Positions 6,297 to 11,487 of a DNA stretch of 11,487 nt are shown in pieces; position 1 is the first letter of the stretch; every line of letters starts with the position of its first letter. The stretch comes from Chloroflexota bacterium (GTDB lineage: Bacteria > Chloroflexota > Limnocylindria > Limnocylindrales > CSP1-4). Made by a program: the position numbers and the translations under genes. The notes under the pieces were generated by a model that did not search any database, was not told the origin of the DNA, and saw only the letters and a list, made by a program, of their open reading frames with translations. The stretch lies in NCBI GenBank assembly GCA_017881985.1, contig JADGQH010000079.1, positions 1-11,487 on the forward strand, in the 5' to 3' direction.

Positions 6297-7517
6297 ATGG
6301 TCACGCAGGCATCCCCGCTCGCGGAGCGCGGGCGCGACTCGACCCTCGAGCCGGTCATCGAGGCCCGGCGCCTGACGAAGCGATACGGCGCCCGGGTGGC
6401 CGTGGATGACCTCAGCTTCGAGGTCCGGCCGGGCGAGGTGTTCGGCCTGCTCGGACCCAACGGGGCCGGCAAGACCACCACGGTGCTCATGCTGCTGGGC
6501 CTCACTGAACCGACGTCCGGCGAGGCGCGCGTGGTCGGAGTCGACCCGATGCGCGACCCGCTGGAGGTGAAGCGCCATGTCGGCTACATGCCCGACACGG
6601 TCGGCTTCTACGACGGGCTGAGCGCGCGCGAGAACCTGGCCTACACGGCGCGCCTGAACCGCATCCCGCGCGCCGAGGCGGCAGAGCGGATCTCGGATCT
6701 GCTCGCCCAGGTGGGCCTCGCCGAGGTCGCCGCGCAGAAGGTCGACACGTTCTCCCGCGGCATGCGCCAGCGCCTCGGCGTGGCGGACGCGCTCCTCAAG
6801 GACCCGTCCGTCCTGATCCTCGACGAGCCGACGGCGTCCCTCGACCCGGAGGGCGTCGTCGAGCTGCTCGCGCTCATCGAGCGAATTGCCCTCGAGCGGC
6901 GGATCGCCGTCCTCCTCTCCTCCCACCTGCTCGACCAGGTCCAGGCGATCTGCCAGCGTGTCGGGATCTTCTACCGGGGCCGCCTGATCGCGGAAGGGTC
7001 CGTCCGCGACCTCGCGAGCGAGGGGTCGCGAACCCAGGATGTCGTCGAGGTGGGGGCCCAGGCCTCCGACGGCCACCCGGCCGGCGTCGACCTCCTGACC
7101 GCCGCGCTTCGCGGCACGCCGGGGGTCGCGTCCGTGGCACCGGACCCCGACGCGCCGGGCCGCGTCCTCGTCACGGGCGCACCCGGGATCGCCGGCGCGC
7201 TGACCTCGGCGCTTGCCGCGACGGGGCTCCACCCGGTTCATCTCCGGACGCACGAGGAGCGCCTCGACGCGATCTACGCGAGGCTGGTGCACGCCGCGGC
7301 CGAGGCCCCGGCTGCGGCGCCCGAAGGCCGCACCGTCAGCCTGGCGCCCGCACCGCGACGATCGATCCGCCGGGCCCCCGGGCGCGCCGGTCACCGGCGG
7401 CCCGAACGCAGCGACCAGGACGGGGGCAACGCGGACCGCAGCAACCGGGACGGTGGCGATCACGATCGCGGCGACGGCCACGACCATCGCGACGACGACG
7501 CCGGGGGACCCCGATGA
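6297..7517 (+). CDS. ABC transporter ATP-binding protein (ABC-2 exporter type) with a His/Asp-rich tail
   Basis: This is the cytoplasmic ATPase of an ABC-2 type exporter. In its 406 residues the nucleotide-binding domain covers about 20-240: Walker A GPNGAGKT (53-60), signature SRGMRQR (153-159), Walker B LILDEP (173-178) and the H-loop His210. The Q-loop region reads GYMPDTVGFYDGLSARENL, with Asp100 where many relatives have Gln or Glu. A C-terminal domain of about 95 residues follows (about 245-340), as in drug- and polysaccharide-exporter ATPases of this group. The last 40 residues are unlike it: a hydrophilic segment with eleven Asp and four His (His366, 389, 395, 397). The start ATG is three bases after the NEW3-like stop and has no strong ribosome site, so translation is probably coupled. 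The stop overlaps the permease start as ATGA. Substrate unknown. Confidence 0.95.
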   Translation: MVTQASPLAERGRDSTLEPVIEARRLTKRYGARVAVDDLSFEVRPGEVFGLLGPNGAGKTTTVLMLLGLTEPTSGEARVVGVDPMRDPLEVKRHVGYMPDTVGFYDGLSARENLAYTARLNRIPRAEAAERISDLLAQVGLAEVAAQKVDTFSRGMRQRLGVADALLKDPSVLILDEPTASLDPEGVVELLALIERIALERRIAVLLSSHLLDQVQAICQRVGIFYRGRLIAEGSVRDLASEGSRTQDVVEVGAQASDGHPAGVDLLTAALRGTPGVASVAPDPDAPGRVLVTGAPGIAGALTSALAATGLHPVHLRTHEERLDAIYARLVHAAAEAPAAAPEGRTVSLAPAPRRSIRRAPGRAGHRRPERSDQDGGNADRSNRDGGDHDRGDGHDHRDDDAGGPR

Positions 7518-8572
7518 GCGCGCCTGCGACTGCTCCGACGAGCCCCGGGATCGCGCATCCGCGATCGGAGACCCGCCCTCCGTCGGGCGGCTGGCGGATC
7601 GTCGCGGCGAAGGAGCTCGCGGATCACCTCGGGAGCACCCGCTTCGTGGTCCTGTTCGTGGTGCTCGGCCTCGCGGGAGCTTCCGCGGTCTACTCGGTCT
7701 CGCAGCAGATCGTGAGCGTGGCCGCGGGCGTGAGGTCGACCGAGAGCCTCTTCCCGCTGCTCTTCACGCTGAGCGCCTCGGACATCGCCGTCGCGACGCA
7801 GCAATCGGCCAACACGCCGCTCCCATCCTTCGTGGCCCTGATCTCGCTCCTGGCGCCGCTGCTGGGCATCGCCTTCGGGTTCGACGCGGTGAACCGCGAA
7901 CGGTCCGAGCGAACGCTGCCCCGGCTTCTCGCGCAGCCGATCTACCGCGACGACGTCATCAACGGCAAGTTCGCGGCCGGCCTCGCCGCCATCGGGATCG
8001 CGCTCGGGGCGGTGCTCGTCGTCATCGCCGCATGGGGCGTCATCCAGCTGGGAGTGATCCCCACGGCGGAGGACGTGGCTCGCATCGTGGTCTGGTACGT
8101 GGTCGCGATCGTCTACATCGGGTTCTGGCTGGCCCTGGCGACCCTGTGCTCGGTCGTCATGCGTCGGGCCGCGTCGTCGGCGCTGGTCGCGATCTCCGCC
8201 TGGCTGATCGTGTCCCTCTTCGGCGGCCTGCTGATCTCGACCGTCGTCGGGCTGCTGGCGCCCGTGAGCGCATCTCCGACGACCGCCGAGGTGATCGCGA
8301 ACGGCCACCTCCAGGACGCGTTGACCCGGATCAGCCCCGACGGCATGTTCCAGATCGCCACCCAGGCGATCCTGGACCCGCACGTGACCGCCGGAATCCT
8401 GACGATCGACCAGCGCGTCGCGGTCGCGCAGCAGGGAGTGGCCGGCTCGATCCTCTCGCTCGACCAGAGCCTGCTGGTGGTCGGGCCGCAGGTGCTGGCC
8501 ATCGTCGCCCTCAGCGTCGTGTGCTTCGCGCTCGCCTACATCGCGTTCATGCGCCAGGAGGTCCGGGCCTGA
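7514..8572 (+). CDS. ABC-2 family transporter permease
   Basis: The 352-residue membrane protein is the channel partner of the ATPase encoded just upstream. About six transmembrane helices are visible: roughly 44-62, 104-123, 154-178, 190-214, 222-249 and 324-346. Between helices 2 and 3 lies FGFDAVNRERSERTLPRLLA followed by QPIYRDDVINGKF, the characteristic ABC-2 loop of the NosY/YhaP-like exporters. A soluble segment of about 75 residues (250-323) between helices 5 and 6 is probably extracytoplasmic and could meet the NEW3-like protein. The N-terminus (1-26) is proline/alanine-rich and precedes an amphipathic segment (GGWRIVAAKELADHL) usual in the family. The ATG overlaps the ATPase stop by four bases (ATGA), so the two subunits are translationally coupled. 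Only one permease gene is present, so the active exporter is probably a dimer of each subunit. Confidence 0.93.
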   Translation: MSAPATAPTSPGIAHPRSETRPPSGGWRIVAAKELADHLGSTRFVVLFVVLGLAGASAVYSVSQQIVSVAAGVRSTESLFPLLFTLSASDIAVATQQSANTPLPSFVALISLLAPLLGIAFGFDAVNRERSERTLPRLLAQPIYRDDVINGKFAAGLAAIGIALGAVLVVIAAWGVIQLGVIPTAEDVARIVVWYVVAIVYIGFWLALATLCSVVMRRAASSALVAISAWLIVSLFGGLLISTVVGLLAPVSASPTTAEVIANGHLQDALTRISPDGMFQIATQAILDPHVTAGILTIDQRVAVAQQGVAGSILSLDQSLLVVGPQVLAIVALSVVCFALAYIAFMRQEVRA

Positions 8573-8577
8573 CGGAC

Positions 8578-8605
8578 GCTGCCGACAGGGTGCAGCCTCG
8601 GCAGC
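8578..8605 (+). terminator. Hairpin after the ABC operon
   Basis: GCTGCCGA (8578-8585) and TCGGCAGC (8598-8605) are perfect eight-base arms around a 12-base loop, six bases past the permease stop. Position and strength suit a terminator of the three-gene operon, although no T-run follows. Confidence 0.5.
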
Positions 8606-8607
8606 CT

Positions 8608-8671
8608 GCGGGCGCGGTCCCGCCGCGAATGCCCCTACTGCGCGGCAGCGGGGGTGACCCGGGTCGCACCC
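8608..8671. other. Further stacked inverted repeats before the J-domain gene
   Basis: Three more small repeats follow: GCGGG/CCCGC (8608-8623), CCCC-CTGC/GCAG-GGGG (8632-8653) and GGGTG-ACCC/GGGT-CACCC (8652-8671). They may belong to a composite terminator or to the leader of the next gene. TTGACG at 8674-8679 is a good -35 match for that gene, but no good -10 hexamer stands at the right distance. Confidence 0.35.
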
Positions 8672-8701
8672 GGTTGACGAACGCGCGGCGGACCCTCCAG
8701 C

Positions 8702-9229
8702 ATGGCCCCCGTGGCGCGCCCGACCGACCCCTACAAGCTGCTCCAGGTCGACCCGGAGGCCGACCCGGAGATCATCGTCGCCGCCTACCGGCGGCTCGCA
8801 CGTCGCTACCACCCGGACGTGTCGGCCGGCGGTGAGGCTGTCGCGATGATGGTCGCGCTCAATCGGGCCCGCGACATCCTGCTCGACCCGGCGCGGCGGG
8901 CGGCGCTCGACCGGGACCGGCGTGCAGACGCCGGCGCCACGGCCGCGTCCGCGGCTGCCCCGGCGAGCCTGAGCCCGGGGCGCGCCGATACCGGGTCGGC
9001 CGGACCGCCACCGGGCAACCCGTCGGGGAGCCGGCTCGATTTCGGGCGCTATGCCGGCTGGTCCCTCGGCGAGATCGCGCGCATCGACATCGCGTACCTG
9101 GAGTGGCTGGACCGGATGTCGATCGGGCGGCGATACCGCGAGGAGGTGGACGGGCTCCTTCGGCGGTCCGGGCGCCGGGGTACCCCGAAGCGCGTCGAGG
9201 AGCCACGGGGGCTCTTCCGGCGGCGCTGA
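8702..9229 (+). CDS. J-domain protein with ExoX/DUF3820-like C-terminal domain
   Basis: The N-terminal J-domain (about residues 9-72) has DPYKLLQVDPEAD, helix II AAYRRLARRYHPDV with the HPD tripeptide at 37-39 that stimulates Hsp70/DnaK ATPase, and ILLDPARRAALDRD. There is no Gly/Phe region, zinc finger or DnaJ C-terminal substrate domain, so it is not classical DnaJ. An Ala/Pro/Ser-rich linker (about 75-110) leads to a compact domain at 111-155 with LDFGRYAGWSLGEIARID and AYLEWLDRM. That FG-K/R-Y-x-G-x-S/T-L-x-E-I plus YLEWL pattern resembles the small domain of ExoX C-termini and DUF3820 proteins. A basic tail (SGRRGTPKR, FRRR) ends the protein. It is probably a specialised DnaK co-chaperone; the client is unknown. 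The ATG at 8702 lacks a strong ribosome site, and GTG at 8711 is a possible alternative. Its 129-base distance from the ABC operon and the hairpins between suggest separate transcription. Confidence 0.85.
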   Translation: MAPVARPTDPYKLLQVDPEADPEIIVAAYRRLARRYHPDVSAGGEAVAMMVALNRARDILLDPARRAALDRDRRADAGATAASAAAPASLSPGRADTGSAGPPPGNPSGSRLDFGRYAGWSLGEIARIDIAYLEWLDRMSIGRRYREEVDGLLRRSGRRGTPKRVEEPRGLFRRR

Positions 9230-9261
9230 TCGTCGCTCGGTCGTGCCGAAACGGTCAGGGG

Positions 9262-9296
9262 CGGCGTCGGGTGGCGCCGAATGCGGCGGCCGGCCG
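9262..9296. terminator. Possible shared terminator between convergent genes
   Basis: In the 75-base gap between the convergent J-domain and response-regulator genes, CGGCG (9262-9266) and CGCCG (9275-9279) flank eight bases, and a ten-base palindrome CGGCCGGCCG lies at 9287-9296. The place suits a bidirectional terminator, but the stems are short and no T-runs are present. Confidence 0.3.
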
Positions 9297-9304
9297 AGTC
9301 GGTG

Positions 9305-9979
9305 CTACGTTCCCGAGCCGGGGAGGCGGTGCTTCGCGACGAACGCCGCGGCCTGCGCCCGTCGCTGCAGGTTCAGCTTCGAGAGGATCGAGCTGACGTA
9401 GTTCTTGACCGTCTTGTCGGAGAGGAAGACCTCCGAGGCGATCTCCTTGTTCGTCTTCCCCTCGGCCACGAGCTGGAGGATCTTCTGCTCCTGGGCCGTG
9501 AGCTGGGCGAGCTCGTCGGTATAGGTCCCCGACGCGATCCGTCGGACGCGCTCCAGGACCTTCTCGGTCACTGCCGGGTCGAGGAGCGATTCGCCGCGTC
9601 CAACGGCCTCCAGGGCGCTGACGAGGTCGCGGGCGCGGATCTGCTTGAGGAGGTACCCGGAGGCGCCCGCGATGATCGCGGAGAGCACGGCCTCCTCGTC
9701 GGGGTAGCTCGTGAGCATCACGACGCGCGTGCCGGGAAGCTCGGCCCGGATCTCGCGACAGGCCTCGATGCCGGATCCGTCCGGGAGGCGGACGTCCATG
9801 ATCACGAGATCTGGCTGGAAGCGTCGCGCGGCCTCGAGCGCCTCTTCGACCGTGCCAGCCTCGGCGACGACCTGGAACTTCTCGCGGCGATCGATCAGCG
9901 CGACCAGACCCTGTCGCACGACCTCGTGGTCGTCGACGACGAGCAGGCGAAGGGGACGCGGTTCGGACTGCTCGGTCAT
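9305..9979 (-). CDS. LuxR-family response regulator, DevR/DosR-like
   Basis: The 224-residue protein is a DNA-binding response regulator of the NarL/FixJ class. The receiver domain (about 10-125) has all key residues: Asp16-Asp17, phosphoacceptor Asp62 (VIMDVRLPDGSG), Thr90 and Lys112. The LuxR-type helix-turn-helix (about 158-213) reads LTAQEQKILQLVAEGKTNKE and then DKTVKNYVSSILSKL. The TVKNYVSSILSKLNLQRRAQAA segment, with lysine-asparagine in the recognition helix, is characteristic of the DevR/DosR group rather than of NarL or DegU. It is the second gene of a two-gene unit, 25 bases after the kinase stop, and is presumably phosphorylated by that kinase. The ATG has GGAGG 12 bases upstream (9992-9996), slightly far but the only candidate. 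The phosphorylation and fold are family knowledge; its regulon is unknown and I saw no clear DevR-box palindrome in the window. Confidence 0.93.
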   Translation of the reverse strand: MTEQSEPRPLRLLVVDDHEVVRQGLVALIDRREKFQVVAEAGTVEEALEAARRFQPDLVIMDVRLPDGSGIEACREIRAELPGTRVVMLTSYPDEEAVLSAIIAGASGYLLKQIRARDLVSALEAVGRGESLLDPAVTEKVLERVRRIASGTYTDELAQLTAQEQKILQLVAEGKTNKEIASEVFLSDKTVKNYVSSILSKLNLQRRAQAAAFVAKHRLPGSGT

Positions 9980-10004
9980 GGTCAGGGTGGGCCTCCGTCG
10001 CGGT

Positions 10005-11408
10005 TCACGCCCCGGCACCGTCGTCGGTCTCACCGACCGACGGTTCACCGGGTATCCCCACGATGATACGCGTCCCGCGATCCGGCGAGCTTTCGATGGC
10101 CAGCGTGCCACCGATGCCGGCCATCCGGGCGTCCATGTTGGCAAGCCCCAGGTGGCCGAGCCCGCGCGGAGCGCCCGGATCGAACCCCGTCCCGTTGTCG
10201 ACGATCGTGAGCGTGATCCCCGGGCCTTCTCCGGCCATCGCGACCAGGATCTCCGCCCGCGACGCCTTCGCATGGCGCGCGATGTTGCTGAGCGCCTCCC
10301 GGGCGACCGAGAGGACCTCCAGCGTCCGCTCGGGGCTCAAGGGCATCCCGTCGACGTCCGGGCCCGCCCGCAGCTCCACGTCGACCATCGTGTTCACCCG
10401 GAACTCGTCGGCGAGCGCCGCAAGGCCTTCGACGAGCTCGACGCCGTCGATGAGCTGGGGCCGGAGGCCGAAGATGAAGTTGCGGATGTCGCGGATGGTC
10501 TGGTCCAGGCTCTCGATCGCCCGCTCGACCCGTCGGCTTGCCTCCGCCGGCTCCTCCACCATGAGATCCGGCACGTCCTCCAGGGTGAGGCCGACGGCGT
10601 AGATCGACTGGATCACGCCATCGTGGAGGTCGCGACCGATGCGCTCTCGCTCCTCGACGATCGCCAGCCGTTGGACCTGGTCGTGCAGGCGGGCGTTCTC
10701 CATCGAGATCGCGGCGTGGCCCGCGAAGAGCTCGACAAGCTGCTGGTCGGTCTCGCTGAAGCCGCCCTCCTTCTCGGTCAGGTAGAGGTTCCCGATGGTC
10801 CGGCCACGGATCGTGACCGGGACACCCAGGAATGCGTGCATCTCCGGGTGGTGCGGCGGGAAGCCAAAGCGCCGGGGATCGACCATCAGGTCGGCAAGCC
10901 GGTAGGACCGGTTCTCACGGATGATCAGCCCCAGGAGGCCGTGGCCGCGCGGCGGCGCGCCGATCCGGGCTCGGTCCTGGCGCGGCATCCCCGACGTGAT
11001 GAACTGCTCGATGACCCCCTCGCTGTCGACGATGCCGAGGGCGGCATATCCGGCCCCCACCAGGTCGCGCACGCGGTCGACGATCACCTGGAGCACCCGG
11101 TCGACGGCCAGGACACCCGCCATCGCCCGGATCGAAGCGTCGAAGGCCGCGAGCCGCTCATCGGCGAAGGCAACCGCCGCCAGGGCCGTTGCCAGGTCGG
11201 CATCGGTCGCGGGGAGATCGTCGGCCGCAGAGCGTTCATCCGCCCCGGAGCTCTCGTCGGCCACTGGGAGGGCGTCGGCCGCGGTGCTCTCACCGGCCGC
11301 GGGGAGATCGTCGGCCGCGGAAGATGCTGCCGACTCGAGCCCGCCGGCGCGCTGGCCGGGCAGGGGCCGGTCGGGATCGGCGGCGCGGGGCGCGGCGGCG
11401 TCGGTCAC
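10005..11408 (-). CDS. GAF-domain sensor histidine kinase, DevS/DosS-like
   Basis: The 467-residue kinase (from GTG) has no transmembrane segment, so it senses a cytoplasmic signal. A low-complexity Ala/Asp/Glu repeat (about 29-70) is followed by a linker helix and one GAF domain (about 96-245) with GLLGLIIRENRSYRLADL, then FGFPPHHPEMHAFLGVPV and GNLYLTEKEGGFSETD; these are hallmarks of the DevS/DosT family. The HisKA_3 helix has ERIGRDLHDGVIQSIYAVGL with phospho-acceptor His262. The HATPase domain shows the N-box REALSNIARHAKAS (370-383), DNGTGFD (404-410) and GLGHLGLANMDARM (416-429). DevS and DosT have two GAF domains, the first binding haem; here only one is present. The HHPEM histidines (186-187) are candidates for a ligand, but haem binding cannot be read from sequence. 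The start is uncertain: GTG at 11408 or TTG at 11438. It forms an operon with the downstream regulator. Confidence 0.93.
   Translation of the reverse strand: MTDAAAPRAADPDRPLPGQRAGGLESAASSAADDLPAAGESTAADALPVADESSGADERSAADDLPATDADLATALAAVAFADERLAAFDASIRAMAGVLAVDRVLQVIVDRVRDLVGAGYAALGIVDSEGVIEQFITSGMPRQDRARIGAPPRGHGLLGLIIRENRSYRLADLMVDPRRFGFPPHHPEMHAFLGVPVTIRGRTIGNLYLTEKEGGFSETDQQLVELFAGHAAISMENARLHDQVQRLAIVEERERIGRDLHDGVIQSIYAVGLTLEDVPDLMVEEPAEASRRVERAIESLDQTIRDIRNFIFGLRPQLIDGVELVEGLAALADEFRVNTMVDVELRAGPDVDGMPLSPERTLEVLSVAREALSNIARHAKASRAEILVAMAGEGPGITLTIVDNGTGFDPGAPRGLGHLGLANMDARMAGIGGTLAIESSPDRGTRIIVGIPGEPSVGETDDGAGA
11201..11318. repeat. In-frame direct repeats in the kinase N-terminus
   Basis: A 28-base segment at 11201-11228 recurs at 11291-11318 with two mismatches, including a perfect 21-base core; a third, weaker copy of its last 18 bases lies at 11265-11282. 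Copy starts of the 18-base part are 54 and 36 bases apart, all multiples of 18, so the frame is kept. They encode variants of S/T-AADDLPAAGES (about residues 29-70 of the kinase). Such repeats can change length by slippage without frameshift. Confidence 0.75.
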
Positions 11409-11415
11409 AGCGGCG

Positions 11416-11421
11416 AGGGTA
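11416..11421 (-). promoter_or_regulatory. Possible -10 box of the kinase/regulator operon
   Basis: On the minus strand TACCCT ends seven bases before the GTG at 11408, the distance expected of a -10 box for a leaderless transcript. It would favour the GTG over the TTG start. No recognisable -35 hexamer stands at 16-18 bases, so the call is weak. Confidence 0.3.
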
Positions 11422-11487
11422 GCAGGCCGCGACCGCAAGAGCCGGACACGTGCGCGGCGGGCGCGCCGGCAATGGCCGCGCGCGCGC

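Noticed and set aside
4770..7487. A long upstream extension of the CoA-transferase frame on the minus strand
   Set aside because: It is opposite the NEW3-like and ABC ATPase genes, is low-complexity, and the family starts at the ATG at 4769.
7330..7510. A frameshift at the end of the ABC ATPase gene
   Set aside because: The frame continues cleanly to a stop that overlaps the permease start as ATGA, and no other frame gives a better family C-terminus. Reported instead as an odd tail.
7213..8835. Open frames of 540 codons (plus) and 450 codons (minus, 7460-8812) over the permease
   Set aside because: Both are basic, low-complexity shadows; the 352-residue permease frame has six transmembrane helices and the ABC-2 loop.

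Overview
The window is very G+C-rich (roughly 70 % by eye) and densely coded, with strong third-position G/C bias and many short or overlapping gene junctions. It looks like bacterial chromosome of a high-GC lineage. The gene set (pyruvate:ferredoxin oxidoreductase, an acetyl-CoA hydrolase/transferase family protein, a DevS/DevR-like two-component pair, NEW3-domain envelope protein with an ABC-2 exporter) would fit an uncultured Chloroflexota lineage, with an actinobacterium as the alternative. This assignment is inference; no rRNA or tRNA gene is present. I see no insertion sequence, phage gene, CRISPR array or integration site.

Layout. Positions 1-3175, minus strand: a small receiver-like protein (128 aa) overlaps by ATGA the start of a pyruvate:ferredoxin (flavodoxin) oxidoreductase that runs off the left edge. 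Positions 3176-3497: non-coding, with several inverted repeats. Positions 3498-4769, minus strand: a CoA-transferase/acetyl-CoA hydrolase family enzyme. Positions 4770-5087: divergent intergenic region with a strong hairpin and two weak promoter candidates. Positions 5088-8572, plus strand: a three-gene operon of a secreted, membrane-anchored NEW3-like protein, an ABC ATPase and an ABC-2 permease. Positions 8573-8701: a structured gap. Positions 8702-9229, plus strand: a J-domain protein with an unusual C-terminal domain. Positions 9305-11408, minus strand: a GAF-domain histidine kinase followed 25 bases later by its LuxR-type response regulator, most like the DevS/DevR (DosS/DosR) family.

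How the genes may work together. The oxidoreductase makes acetyl-CoA and reduced ferredoxin from pyruvate (or runs in reverse). The CoA-transferase can move CoA from acetyl-CoA to another acid. Together they suggest a fermentative or low-oxygen branch of carbon metabolism. The kinase/regulator pair belongs to a family best known for sensing hypoxia and redox state, so a link to the same physiology is plausible but not shown by the sequence. The NEW3/ABC operon is a separate envelope export unit with unknown substrate.

Most of the window is ordinary accessory metabolism and signalling. The points most worth a second look are the degenerate receiver protein translationally coupled to the oxidoreductase, the J-domain fused to an ExoX/DUF3820-like domain, the His/Asp-rich tail of the ABC ATPase, and the long inverted repeat at 3285-3321.
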